From Chryseolinea serpens (lineage in GTDB: Bacteria; Bacteroidota; Bacteroidia; Cytophagales; Cyclobacteriaceae): a stretch of DNA of 64,000 nt. Below, piece after piece: positions 28,941-37,794 of this stretch. A program made the position numbers and the translations under genes. The DNA lies in contig NZ_FQWQ01000002.1 of the NCBI RefSeq assembly GCF_900129725.1, positions 806,001 through 870,000 of the forward strand. Reading direction: 5' to 3'. Each line of letters starts with the position of its first letter. Positions within the stretch are counted from its first letter, which is position 1. Under the pieces are notes generated by a model. It was not told where the DNA came from, ran no database searches, and saw nothing but the letters and a program-made list of their open reading frames with translations.

Positions 28941-29870
28941 TCAAATCTTTTCTGCTATTCTCAACTTTGCACTCCGCGCCCGGCTGTTCCCGGCAATCTC
29001 CTCTTCCGTGGCTTCTACCGGCTTTCGCCCCACGGTTTGAAAAGGCTTGATCTCGTTCCCATAAAAATCCTTCTCCACTTCGCCAAACACTTTCCCTTTG
29101 ATCATATAGTTCTTCACCATCCGGTCTTCCAGCGAGTGATACGACATCACCACCAGCCGGCCGCCCGGCGCCATCACTTCGCCACATTGGTGCAAAAAAT
29201 CTTCAAGAGCTTTCATCTCCGTATTCACTTCGATGCGTAACGCCTGAAACACCTGGGCGAAATATTTATTCTCCTTTCCCCGCGGGGCGATGGACTGGAG
29301 GGCTGCTTTCAAATCTTCCGTGCGCGCAAAGGGTTTGTTCACCCGTTGCTGCGCCACCATGCGCGCGGCCGTCTTGGCATTCTTCAACTCGCCATACATG
29401 CCGAAGAGCTTGTGGAGCTGGTCTTCGCTGTAGTCGTTCAGCACATCGGCGGCCGTCTGCGACTGCGTCTGATCCATGCGCATGTCGAGCGGTCCGTCAA
29501 AGCGCGTGGAAAATCCCCGCGCCGGCGAGTCGATCTGGTGCGATGAGATGCCCAGGTCGGCCAGAATGCCGTTCACTTGCGTGACACCATTCAGTTTCAG
29601 ATACCGCTTCATGTACATGAAGTTGGTTAGACAAAATGTAAAAGAACGGCTCTTGATCTGGTCGGCCTGCTGCCGGGCATCTTCGTCCTGGTCGAAGGCG
29701 ATCAATCGTCCACCTTTCAGCTGCTCCAGGATTTTCATGCTGTGGCCACCGCCGCCAAAGGTCACATCCACATAAATTCCCTCCGGGTCTATCTGCAACG
29801 CCTCGATGCACTCTTTCAGCATCACGGGGCGGTGATAGCTTCCTTCGTTGGGTGTGATCTTCTCTTTCAT
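28941..29870 (-). CDS. rsmH: 16S rRNA (cytosine1402-N4)-methyltransferase RsmH
   Basis: A 309-residue SAM-dependent methyltransferase (also MraW) that modifies C1402 of 16S rRNA. It begins with the family opener YHRPVMLKECIEAL and the SAM-binding VDVTFGGGGHS near residue 35. LADLGISSHQID and ARGFSTRFDGPLDMRMD are family signatures, and VMSYHSLEDRMVKN is near the C-terminus. It is the second gene of the dcw cluster. The 191-bp gap to mraZ is the largest in the cluster, and I see no gene in it. Confidence 0.96.
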   Translation of the reverse strand: MKEKITPNEGSYHRPVMLKECIEALQIDPEGIYVDVTFGGGGHSMKILEQLKGGRLIAFDQDEDARQQADQIKSRSFTFCLTNFMYMKRYLKLNGVTQVNGILADLGISSHQIDSPARGFSTRFDGPLDMRMDQTQSQTAADVLNDYSEDQLHKLFGMYGELKNAKTAARMVAQQRVNKPFARTEDLKAALQSIAPRGKENKYFAQVFQALRIEVNTEMKALEDFLHQCGEVMAPGGRLVVMSYHSLEDRMVKNYMIKGKVFGEVEKDFYGNEIKPFQTVGRKPVEATEEEIAGNSRARSAKLRIAEKI

Positions 29871-30061
29871 CGTCTCTTTAATTTGGCGATAAGGGATTGA
29901 TCACTATTTCTTTCTTCCTTCTCAACATTTCAAGGATCCTGTCACGCTTTCGTTTTCACCATAATAATCTTTCCCAAAGCGACCCCGGGCCGTTACAGCC
30001 AGCAGACACTTTTCTCTCACACGCGACTCGTATTTTATCCTGATAACCGGTGATGCACCCG

Positions 30062-30505
30062 CTATTCATTCAAATACTTTTCAGCCAGCTTAGACAACTC
30101 ACCCGGATCCTGGATCAAATGCTTCTCGTAGATGGAAGGATTCCAAACCTCGACTTTGTTACCCATCCCGATGAGGATCACATCCTTGTCGAGCTGGGCG
30201 TAGGTGAGCATGTTTTTCGGGATCACAAACCGGCCGTTGGCATCCAACTCGACGGTAGCGGTCCCCGAAAAGAAATTCCGCTGGAGTTTTCGGTATTCCT
30301 CGTTGAACTCACTCAAGCCTGAGATTTTCGAGAAGACCTTCTTGAACTCCACCATGGGGTAAATAATGAGGCAGGGCTCGAAACCACGGCGCACGACCAG
30401 CTCATTGCCACCCCCTTCGGGGAGCTGAGCCTTGATCCGCGAAGGCAGTACAAGCCTGCCTTTGGTATCGAGTTTACTCTCAAATTCACTGGTGAAGAAG
30501 GTCAT
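30062..30505 (-). CDS. mraZ: Transcriptional regulator MraZ
   Basis: A 147-residue protein with two SpoVT/AbrB-like swapped-hairpin domains, each with the family DxKGR-type turn: ESKLDTKGRLVLPSRIK near residue 10 and ELDANGRFVIPKNML near residue 85. MraZ forms a ring that binds direct repeats before its own operon and controls dcw expression. First gene of the cluster. Four phased repeats of the expected kind lie 46-85 bp upstream of the start (30551-30590). There is no clear Shine-Dalgarno next to the ATG. Confidence 0.95.
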   Translation of the reverse strand: MTFFTSEFESKLDTKGRLVLPSRIKAQLPEGGGNELVVRRGFEPCLIIYPMVEFKKVFSKISGLSEFNEEYRKLQRNFFSGTATVELDANGRFVIPKNMLTYAQLDKDVILIGMGNKVEVWNPSIYEKHLIQDPGELSKLAEKYLNE

Positions 30506-30534
30506 AGACGTAGTGGTTGTCTTTTTCTCCTAAG

Positions 30535-30590
30535 CAAACATATGTAATTTTATACCACTTTCAACCACTTTACGCCACCTTTTTTCACTT
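30535..30590 (-). promoter_or_regulatory. dcw operon promoter with four MraZ-box-like direct repeats
   Basis: On the minus strand four consecutive 10-mers read AAGTGAAAAA, AGGTGGCGTA, AAGTGGTTGA and AAGTGGTATA (30590 down to 30551). Their spacing is exactly one helix turn, as for known MraZ boxes (TGGG-type in E. coli, AAAGTG-type in Mycoplasma). The promoter overlaps them: TTG at 30564-30562, a 19-bp spacer, then TATGTTTG at 30542-30535, which fits the Bacteroidota TAnnTTTG -7 box. The inferred leader to mraZ is short. Bound MraZ would cover the -33 region. Confidence 0.85.
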
Positions 30591-30683
30591 TTTGGCATAA
30601 TCAGACATAAAATGCCCACAAAAGGCACTTTTAGACGTTCGAAATTGGAGTGAAATGGACGTTGTGGGAAGGTTAATCCTGGA

Positions 30684-30773
30684 TTAAACCTGCTTCACGC
30701 CCGGTTTTGACGGGATTTCAACCGTATGTTCTCCCTGGCGAGGCGGTGGGAGAAAGTGGGAGGACTTTTCAGG
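30684..30773 (-). pseudogene. Remnant of a CoA-transferase 3' end
   Basis: Read on the minus strand, this stretch encodes EKSSHFLPPPRQGEHTVEI followed by PSKPGVKQV and a stop. It matches the C-terminus of the intact CoA-transferase at 33192 (EKSGRLLPPPHLGEHTVEI, then LAKLGVH and stop) at 18 of 25 aligned residues, with an 18-base identical run around gggagaacatacggttga. There is no start codon or upstream domain. The homology begins within a few bases of the penicillin acylase stop codon. It is a decayed partial copy, not a functional gene. Confidence 0.8.
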
Positions 30774-30775
30774 AT

Positions 30776-33169
30776 TTAAGGCTTCATCACCATTTTGCCT
30801 TTCGATCGGGTCTCGATCTCCTTTCGATCCATAAGCATCTGGCGGAATTTGCCGGTGGCAAACATTTCGGCCTGATCGGCATAAAAAGGGCTCATCACGT
30901 TGCCCGAATTGCCGGTCGGCGACACCGTTTCGCCCGATCCGACGTCGGACAGATCGGTGATCTTGCGAAGCGCCGGCCCCCCGGTGACGGGAAAAAAGCC
31001 GGTGGTGTCCAAATAAAAATGCAGGTTGTTGATCACCTCCATGCCACCCTCCACTTCAAACGGCCCCACGCTGAAAAGGGGATCGAGCAATTTCACCTTT
31101 CCCAGCGGGTGGTTGTGTTTGAGGGAATGAATTTTTCCCCAGGTCCATCCCGCGGGGTCGGATCCACTGGTCTGGGTCAACAAGGCGATGGTGTTCTGTG
31201 CCGCCTGGGCAAAAATGTCCTGGCGTGTTTCTTTTTTGTCTTTTGTATCCACGTTGTCCCACCAGGCCGACCCATCGTGAGAGATCAGGATGTAGTACGA
31301 ATTTTTGGTAACCGAAGTAGCCAATATCGATCGCAATGCCGTGTCACCTAATTCGTCTTTCATGGCCAGAAAATAGATCTGCGAAAGCATGTTGTAATAG
31401 ACCGAGGGCGCTATGTCCGTGGCTTTATGGCTGCCGTCCCATCCGTTCAATGCGCTGATGAGGGGTTCAAATGCCGGGTTCAATGATTGCTTGAGGACCG
31501 CAGCCATTTCTCTGGCCACTTCAGGGTGCATGATCGACACATGGTCAAGATTTATTTTTTTGAAATCGGCGGGCTCCCAGGTGGGTTGTTGCTCCAGCAA
31601 CGCTTTGACCCTGCCCGATCTTCCTTTTGGATAATAGTACCCCGGGTACAACACACCCTCGACGCTGTCGGGTTGATTGTTGGCCGAATACACATAGCCC
31701 CACGGTGGGTTTATAGCTTGCGGATTTTTTGAAAAATCATAAAAGCCCAAATACTCATCGTTGCCGCTGCTGCCGTCGAGGAAAAATTTCGACGCCACAT
31801 GTTTGGCACGGATGGGTAACTTCGCCACTGCCCACCAGGCAATGTTCTTGTCGCGATCGGCATACATCAGGTTGAGACCCGGTGCCGAAAACATCGATGC
31901 GGCTTTTCGGGCATCCGCGAAGGTCTGTGCGTGATCGAGCTGATAGGCAGCCTGCAGCGCTTCATTGTCTTCGTGCAGCAAAAGCCACCACAACGCCACG
32001 GGATCATCGGTTTTGTTTTCGGTGAGCTGGCTGTTGAAGACCGGGCCATGCCGCGTGGTTTTCACTTCCAATATCTCGTCGGGCTGGCCTTTCACTTTGA
32101 TGATCTCCTTTCGCACGTCCATGTCCTCCCAGGCATCTTTGAATTTCACCTGGTTTGCATTTTGTGGATTCAGCGTTTCCGTGAAAAAGTCGGCGTCATC
32201 GTTTTCAAACATGGTGAGTCCCCAGGCGCAAAAGTCGTTGTTGCCCAGCAAGCCAAAGGGGACACCGGCCAGATGGTGACCATAAAGCCGGAAGCCCGGG
32301 TATTCGATGTGGGCTTCGTACCACACGGCCGGTTGCCCAAAGCCGATGTGGGTGTCGTTGGCTAAAATAGGAAACCCCGATTTTGATTTTTCAGCAGACA
32401 CGGCCCACCCATTGCTGCCTTGCCACATGGCCACGGGAATTTGTTCAAGACTTTCGTTCAGGAACGAGATCAACGAATCGCGCCCATGCGTTTTGGCCGG
32501 ACCTGCGAAATTTTTTATCAAGACCGCATCGGCTGGATTCTGAACAGCAAAATCTTTCAGGTATTCGTCTCCCCGTTCGGTCCTGATTTTTTGCAGCACC
32601 GGGTCGGCACGCAATCCCTCGGCAAAACCAAACGACATGAAGCCTACGGCGAGATAAATGTCTTCCGGGGTGAACTCCGTTTTCGGAATGCCGATGAGGG
32701 TGAATTCAAGAGGCGTCTTCCCCGTTTTGATGTAGTGATTGATTCCTTTTTGATACGCCAATGCCGCGCGTTGAAACGCAGCGGTGTCGGACGATAAGAA
32801 TTTCTGCGCATGTTGTTTGGCAAACTGGTTAAGGCTCAGCGTACGGAACAACTTGTCTACTTTCAGCAACTCCGGGCCTAACACTTCCGACAACCTTCCG
32901 GCTGCAGCCCGGCGAAGCATTTCCATTTGGAAGAGTCGGTCTTGTGCGTGCACGTAGCCCAATGCGAAGTAGGCGTCTTCCTCATTTTGTGCATAGATGT
33001 GCGGGACACCATAATCATCGAACAACACCTCCACTTCGGATTTCAGACCAGCGACCTTCAGGGTGCTTGTGTAGTCGGGTGCCGTGGTTCTCATGTAGAG
33101 ATAAACTCCGGCCACGAGAAGGATCACAAGAATTACCAAACCGATCAATACGCGTTTTATGAGCTTCAT
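30776..33169 (-). CDS. Penicillin acylase family protein
   Basis: A 797-residue Ntn-hydrolase of the penicillin amidase family. An N-terminal membrane anchor or signal (residues 7-26) is followed by the alpha chain, with the FDDYGVPHIYAQNEEDAYFALGY-type opening seen near residues 50-72. The nucleophile is Ser252 in QGSNGWAV, where autocatalytic cleavage should release the beta chain; GNNDFCAWGLT is the next conserved block. Relatives hydrolyse penicillins, acyl-homoserine lactones or other amides; the substrate here is unknown. It lies 22 bp after the CoA-transferase gene and immediately before a CoA-transferase remnant. Confidence 0.92.
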   Translation of the reverse strand: MKLIKRVLIGLVILVILLVAGVYLYMRTTAPDYTSTLKVAGLKSEVEVLFDDYGVPHIYAQNEEDAYFALGYVHAQDRLFQMEMLRRAAAGRLSEVLGPELLKVDKLFRTLSLNQFAKQHAQKFLSSDTAAFQRAALAYQKGINHYIKTGKTPLEFTLIGIPKTEFTPEDIYLAVGFMSFGFAEGLRADPVLQKIRTERGDEYLKDFAVQNPADAVLIKNFAGPAKTHGRDSLISFLNESLEQIPVAMWQGSNGWAVSAEKSKSGFPILANDTHIGFGQPAVWYEAHIEYPGFRLYGHHLAGVPFGLLGNNDFCAWGLTMFENDDADFFTETLNPQNANQVKFKDAWEDMDVRKEIIKVKGQPDEILEVKTTRHGPVFNSQLTENKTDDPVALWWLLLHEDNEALQAAYQLDHAQTFADARKAASMFSAPGLNLMYADRDKNIAWWAVAKLPIRAKHVASKFFLDGSSGNDEYLGFYDFSKNPQAINPPWGYVYSANNQPDSVEGVLYPGYYYPKGRSGRVKALLEQQPTWEPADFKKINLDHVSIMHPEVAREMAAVLKQSLNPAFEPLISALNGWDGSHKATDIAPSVYYNMLSQIYFLAMKDELGDTALRSILATSVTKNSYYILISHDGSAWWDNVDTKDKKETRQDIFAQAAQNTIALLTQTSGSDPAGWTWGKIHSLKHNHPLGKVKLLDPLFSVGPFEVEGGMEVINNLHFYLDTTGFFPVTGGPALRKITDLSDVGSGETVSPTGNSGNVMSPFYADQAEMFATGKFRQMLMDRKEIETRSKGKMVMKP

Positions 33170-33191
33170 GCAGGAAGATTTTTATTTACGT

Positions 33192-34319
33192 TTAATGCAC
33201 ACCCAATTTTGCCAGGATCTCAACCGTATGTTCTCCCAAATGTGGCGGTGGGAGAAGGCGACCGGATTTTTCAGACATCGGCTGTGCCGCATAGGTCTTC
33301 ACGCCCTGGCGATCGATCGAACGGAGAATCATTTCTTGTGCCTCCGGAGTTTCGAATACATTTTGCACTGTGCTGATGCGCCCGCCCGGGATCTTGCGGT
33401 CGCGAAGGGCCTGGACAAGGTTGGCCGATGACTGCTGGCCAATCTTTTCCCGAAGCACGGTGTTGAGCTGCGGCCGGTTGGCCACCCGGGCTGGGTTGGT
33501 CACAAAGTGCTGGTCGGTTGCCGTTTCCGGGATCCCCAGCACCGCGCAGAGGTCCGAAAACTGGCGATCGTTGCCCACCGACAACAGGAATTCGACGTTA
33601 TCGGCCGTTTTGAACACATCGCCATACGGCGCAATGTTGGGGTGCGCCGACCCCTTTTTCTCCGGCACCTGGCCGGCAACCAGCCAGTTGGTGGCCTGGT
33701 TTACCAGGGAAGCCACGGCCGCCTGGATGAGCGACACCTCCACGAATTGGCTGCCACCTGTCTTTTGCTGCCGCAGCATGGCCACTAAAATGCCTTCCTT
33801 TAAATGATGCCCGGCCAGCACATCGATCAGCGCCACGGGCATCTTCAACGATTCGCCACCGGGCGCCCCGTTCATATACATAAAACCCGACTCTGCCTGG
33901 ATCACAGCGTCATAGCCCACGCGGGCGTCGTGTGAGCCATAGCCGGTGATCTGGCCGTAGATCAGGTTGGGTTGGAGTGTTCTGAGCGTGTCATAGTCCA
34001 CCCCAAGCCGGGCGGCGTCGCCGGGTTTGTAGCTGGCAATGACGATCTCGGATTGGCGGACCAGGGCATGGACGATCCGGCGACCTTCGTCGGTGTCGAG
34101 CTTTAGGGCCACGGACTTTTTGCCAAAGTTCACCGCGCAGAAATAGGCCGAGCGGTCGTCGGTTTGTTCGCCGGCGGCCTTCCAGGTGCGGGTCACGTCG
34201 CCACCCGATGCGGGGTTTTCGACCTTGATCACTTCAGCGCCAAGCTCGGCAAAAAACTGGCCTACGCTGGGGCCCGCCAATACGGTGGCCAATTCCAATA
34301 TTCTCAGGTGCTCAAACAT
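33192..34319 (-). CDS. CaiB/BaiF (class III) CoA-transferase
   Basis: A 375-residue family III CoA-transferase, which exchanges CoA between carboxylic acids through an aspartyl-CoA thioester. It opens with LRILELATVLAGPSVGQFFAELG, has the CoA-binding region GAEVIKVENP, and the catalytic aspartate is probably in VALIDVLAGH. The start is taken at ATG 34319 (MFEHLRILEL); an upstream frame of 12 codons has no family match. Substrate cannot be told; relatives use carnitine, oxalate, succinate or racemise acyl-CoAs. A decayed copy of its last 25 codons lies at 30684-30773. Confidence 0.9.
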   Translation of the reverse strand: MFEHLRILELATVLAGPSVGQFFAELGAEVIKVENPASGGDVTRTWKAAGEQTDDRSAYFCAVNFGKKSVALKLDTDEGRRIVHALVRQSEIVIASYKPGDAARLGVDYDTLRTLQPNLIYGQITGYGSHDARVGYDAVIQAESGFMYMNGAPGGESLKMPVALIDVLAGHHLKEGILVAMLRQQKTGGSQFVEVSLIQAAVASLVNQATNWLVAGQVPEKKGSAHPNIAPYGDVFKTADNVEFLLSVGNDRQFSDLCAVLGIPETATDQHFVTNPARVANRPQLNTVLREKIGQQSSANLVQALRDRKIPGGRISTVQNVFETPEAQEMILRSIDRQGVKTYAAQPMSEKSGRLLPPPHLGEHTVEILAKLGVH

Positions 34320-34427
34320 GTATCTATATCGTTTGAAAGAGACGATTAAAGGCAAAATCCTTACTTCCGCCCAAATTGTAAATCATTTCTCGCATTTTTG
34401 TGTTTTGGCCATTACAAAACAGTGAAA

Positions 34428-35681
34428 ATGAAGCGAATTGTTATTGCTGCTCTTACCCTTGTCAGCCTGGCGGGATGCCTCGCAAAAAAAGAAACGCAGC
34501 AAGTATTAAAGACCGGCACCTGGCGCGCCACCATCGAGATCCAAGGCCAGCCCCTGCCCTTCAATATCGATATTGAAAAAGACAAAGCCGACGGCTATGA
34601 CGTCTACCTGCGCAACGCCGAAGAACGCCTGCTCCTGGACGAAGTGACGGTGACCGGCGACTCGGTCGACATCGTCCTCCACGTATTCGACGCCGACATC
34701 AAAGCGCGTATCAAAGGCGATACACTCCAGGGTGAATTTATCAAGAACTACGAGAAAGATTATAACCTTCCCTTCCTGGCGGTATACGGACAAACCTATC
34801 GCTTTGAAAAAGGTCTGACACAGGACAGCATTCCCGACTTCAGCGGCAAGTATGCCGTAAACTTCGTACATGAAGCCGACACCACGGTAGCCGTAGGCAT
34901 CTTCAAACAAATCGGCGATAGCGTAACCGGCACATTCCTCACGCCCACGGGCGACTATCGTTACCTGCAGGGCAACGTCGCCAACGGCATGTTGCAACTG
35001 AGCACGTTCGATGGCAACCACGCCTATATTTTCACTGCCATCAAAACACCCGATGGCAAACTGATGGGCGAATACTATTCCGGCAAGACCTGGATGGAGT
35101 TTTGGGTGGGCCAGAAAAATGACAACGCTGCGCTACCCGACGCCGACAAACTCACCTTCCTGAAAGAAGGCTACGAAACCGTAGCGTTCACCTTCCCGGA
35201 CGTGACCGGCAAAAAAGTGAGCCTCACCGACGACAAGTACAAAAACAAAGTGGTCATCCTCCAGCTTTTTGGAACGTGGTGCCCCAATTGTATGGACGAA
35301 ACAAAATTCCTGGCACCATGGTATAAAGAAAATCAAAAGCGGGGCGTGGAGATCATCGGCATGGCCTACGAACGCAAACCCGATTTTGAATATGCCAGCA
35401 GCCGCGTGAAGAAAATGGCAGAGAAACTGGATGTGACCTACGACTTTGTGATCGGCGGCACAAACGACAAAGCCCTTGCCTCGGAAACCCTCCCGATGTT
35501 GAATGCCGTGGTAGCGTTCCCTACCACCATCTTCATTGGCAAAGACGGCAAAGTGAAGAAAATCCACACCGGGTTTTCCGGACCGGGCACAGGACTTTAT
35601 TACGAACAATTCGTACAGCATTTTAACGAAACCGTAAATGAACTTTTACGGGAGGATGCCACTTCTAGCATTACGCCATAG
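34428..35681 (+). CDS. TlpA-like thioredoxin-fold lipoprotein
   Basis: A 417-residue envelope protein. The start at ATG 34428 gives a lipoprotein signal peptide (MKRIVIAALTLVSLAGC, Cys at residue 17). The middle is two beta-rich domains of unknown function, and the C-terminal third is a thioredoxin fold with active site GTWCPNCMDE. Relatives reduce or exchange disulfides in the periplasm, often for cytochrome maturation. The cis-proline region (VAFPTTIFIGKDGKV) is intact. It is transcribed divergently from the CoA-transferase and stands before mnmA. Confidence 0.87.
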   Translation: MKRIVIAALTLVSLAGCLAKKETQQVLKTGTWRATIEIQGQPLPFNIDIEKDKADGYDVYLRNAEERLLLDEVTVTGDSVDIVLHVFDADIKARIKGDTLQGEFIKNYEKDYNLPFLAVYGQTYRFEKGLTQDSIPDFSGKYAVNFVHEADTTVAVGIFKQIGDSVTGTFLTPTGDYRYLQGNVANGMLQLSTFDGNHAYIFTAIKTPDGKLMGEYYSGKTWMEFWVGQKNDNAALPDADKLTFLKEGYETVAFTFPDVTGKKVSLTDDKYKNKVVILQLFGTWCPNCMDETKFLAPWYKENQKRGVEIIGMAYERKPDFEYASSRVKKMAEKLDVTYDFVIGGTNDKALASETLPMLNAVVAFPTTIFIGKDGKVKKIHTGFSGPGTGLYYEQFVQHFNETVNELLREDATSSITP

Positions 35682-35686
35682 TTTTG
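35679..35686 (+). promoter_or_regulatory. Candidate -7 box for mnmA (TAGTTTTG)
   Basis: Exact match to the Bacteroidota -7 consensus TAnnTTTG, overlapping the stop codon of the TlpA-like gene and ending 15 bp before the mnmA ATG. No good -33 TTG is found at the usual distance, so it may be weak or fortuitous. Confidence 0.4.
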
Positions 35687-35701
35687 TAATTTTATAGTGA
35701 T

Positions 35702-36877
35702 ATGAAGAAAAGGGTTGTTGTTGGTTTGTCGGGAGGAGTGGACTCCAGTGTCACCGCGTATCTGTTGAAAGAACAGGGATACGAGGTGATCGGCATGTTC
35801 ATGAAGAACTGGCACGACGACACCGTGACCATCAGCAACGAATGCCCCTGGCTGGACGACAGCAACGACGCCATGATCGTGGCTCAACATTTAGGCATTC
35901 CTTTCCAGGCCATCGATCTCAGCAAGGAATATAAAGAGCGCATCGTCGACTACATGTTCGCCGAATACCAAGCCGGCCGCACACCCAATCCTGACGTGCT
36001 GTGCAACCGCGAGATCAAGTTTGATATTTTCCTGCAGGCCGCTTTAAAACTGGGCGCCGAATATGTGGCAACCGGTCACTATGCGCGCAAAGACTCATTT
36101 GAGAAGGACGGCAAGACCGTGTACCGGTTGCTGAGCGGCAAGGATCCCAACAAAGATCAAAGCTATTTTCTTTGCCAACTCACGCAAGAACAATTGTCAA
36201 AGGCCCTCTTCCCTATTGGTGAATTATTGAAGCCGGAAGTGCGCGCCATCGCCAAGAAGATTGATTTGGTGACGGCCGATAAAAAAGATTCACAAGGACT
36301 TTGCTTTGTGGGCAAAGTTCACTTGCCGGATTTTCTGCAACAACGCCTCCAACCCAAAACGGGCAAAGTGATCGAGATCGATGCAGCGGCATCCGTTTTC
36401 AAAAATGGTTATGCCGCCGATGATCTCCGCGCACTTTCCGCGCACTATGAATTGGCCCCCGAACAAGGTGAAGTGATCGGCGAACATAAAGGAGCGCACT
36501 ACTACACCATCGGCCAGCGCAAAGGACTTAACCTCGGCGGATTTGAAAAGCCGTTGTTTGTGATTGGTACGGACACTGAAAAGAATGTGATCTATACCGG
36601 TATGGGCGAAGATCATCCAGGGCTTTATCGCAAGGCATTGTTTATCCCCAACAGCGACGAGCATTGGGTCCGTAAAGACCTTGCTTTAGCGGTGGGTGAA
36701 TCAAAAGATTATCTCACGCGCATCCGTTATCGTCAGCCGTTGATGGGGTGCACGCTGCATAAAAGAGAGGAAGGACTTTACATTACGTTCGAGAAGCCTC
36801 AGAAGAGCATTACGCCGGGGCAATTTGCGGCGTGGTATGAGGGTGAGGAGTTGGTAGGTTCGGGTGTGATCTCATAG
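35702..36877 (+). CDS. mnmA: tRNA-specific 2-thiouridylase MnmA
   Basis: A 391-residue enzyme that thiolates uridine-34 of the tRNAs for Glu, Gln and Lys, taking sulfur from a relay. The PP-loop [15 protein letters not shown] is at residues 8-22. The two catalytic cysteines are in [12 protein letters not shown] and GLCFVG, and the tRNA-binding ATGHYARK and [10 protein letters not shown] stretches are present. Length is normal for Bacteroidota. Confidence 0.95.
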   Translation: MKKRVVVGLSGGVDSSVTAYLLKEQGYEVIGMFMKNWHDDTVTISNECPWLDDSNDAMIVAQHLGIPFQAIDLSKEYKERIVDYMFAEYQAGRTPNPDVLCNREIKFDIFLQAALKLGAEYVATGHYARKDSFEKDGKTVYRLLSGKDPNKDQSYFLCQLTQEQLSKALFPIGELLKPEVRAIAKKIDLVTADKKDSQGLCFVGKVHLPDFLQQRLQPKTGKVIEIDAAASVFKNGYAADDLRALSAHYELAPEQGEVIGEHKGAHYYTIGQRKGLNLGGFEKPLFVIGTDTEKNVIYTGMGEDHPGLYRKALFIPNSDEHWVRKDLALAVGESKDYLTRIRYRQPLMGCTLHKREEGLYITFEKPQKSITPGQFAAWYEGEELVGSGVIS

Positions 36878-36927
36878 TTCAACTTTGTCATTCCCTTTTT
36901 CTGTTTTGGGGCTAATCCGTATATCCG

Positions 36928-37737
36928 TTGGATTATTATCAGATCCTGAATGTCTCTGCAAGGGCCTCCGACCGGGAGATCAAACTGGCGTATCGCACCC
37001 TGGTTAAAAAATATCATCCCGACAGAAATCCCTCCGAACAGGCGAGGGAAATAACAGCCCAACTCAACGAAGCTTATGAGGTATTGTCCGATCCCATAAA
37101 AAGATCCCAATATGACAATAGGTTTTATCAGGCGTTTTCCGAACCCGTCTACGAAGAAGATCCGCGTGAGGTCTATCGGCGTGAATATGTGCGACGAAAA
37201 CAAAAAGAGGCGAAATGGGAGGCGCGTCGGAGCGAAGAAAAGAAAAAGGACTTTCGGCATATCCATTTCGTGGTGGCGCGGACGTTAAGCTTCCCGCTGC
37301 TTGCCCTGAGCTTTTTTCTTTTACTCGACCGCTATTCGCCAACCATCAGCGAACGCCACATGGTGGTCGCAGGTTGGCAAGTACGCGTCACTGGGGGAGA
37401 CACCTTGACATTTCTACGAACGTCAACCTCTACCTTTGAAGTGCCGGAGCATATGCACATCCGCTATGACTACGACGGCGATCCGGAGGTGCCGATGATG
37501 TTCAAAACGTCACCCCTCCTACATCGGCTCAAAGGTGTTGTGGTCGACGATGGCCATGGGCGGCAGGAATTTTCCCCGGTGGGAACTCCTAAAAATCCGT
37601 ACCTGGTCTGGCCGCTTTTTATATGTTCCGCGATGGTCGCACTCCATCGCAAATACTCACCTCAGATAACGGCGTTAAATTTCGGACAACTGCTTTTCTT
37701 TATCATCCTGATGTTCCAATTTTCAGCTCACGGTTAA
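36928..37737 (+). CDS. J-domain membrane protein with intact HPD
   Basis: A 269-residue protein with a J domain at residues 2-65 ([20 protein letters not shown]), including the HPD motif (KKYHPDRNP) that activates DnaK. It continues with a basic linker ([19 protein letters not shown]), a membrane segment near residues 113-131, an extracytoplasmic beta domain, and two C-terminal membrane segments. The only available start is TTG at 36928, since an in-frame stop lies five codons upstream. It is followed by a paralogue with the same layout. It probably recruits DnaK to the membrane; the client is unknown. Confidence 0.82.
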   Translation: MDYYQILNVSARASDREIKLAYRTLVKKYHPDRNPSEQAREITAQLNEAYEVLSDPIKRSQYDNRFYQAFSEPVYEEDPREVYRREYVRRKQKEAKWEARRSEEKKKDFRHIHFVVARTLSFPLLALSFFLLLDRYSPTISERHMVVAGWQVRVTGGDTLTFLRTSTSTFEVPEHMHIRYDYDGDPEVPMMFKTSPLLHRLKGVVVDDGHGRQEFSPVGTPKNPYLVWPLFICSAMVALHRKYSPQITALNFGQLLFFIILMFQFSAHG

Positions 37738-37794
37738 TCTTGTCATTTTGGATTATCCGTCCCCCGGTACTATTTTAGACCCTGGTAAATTCAG

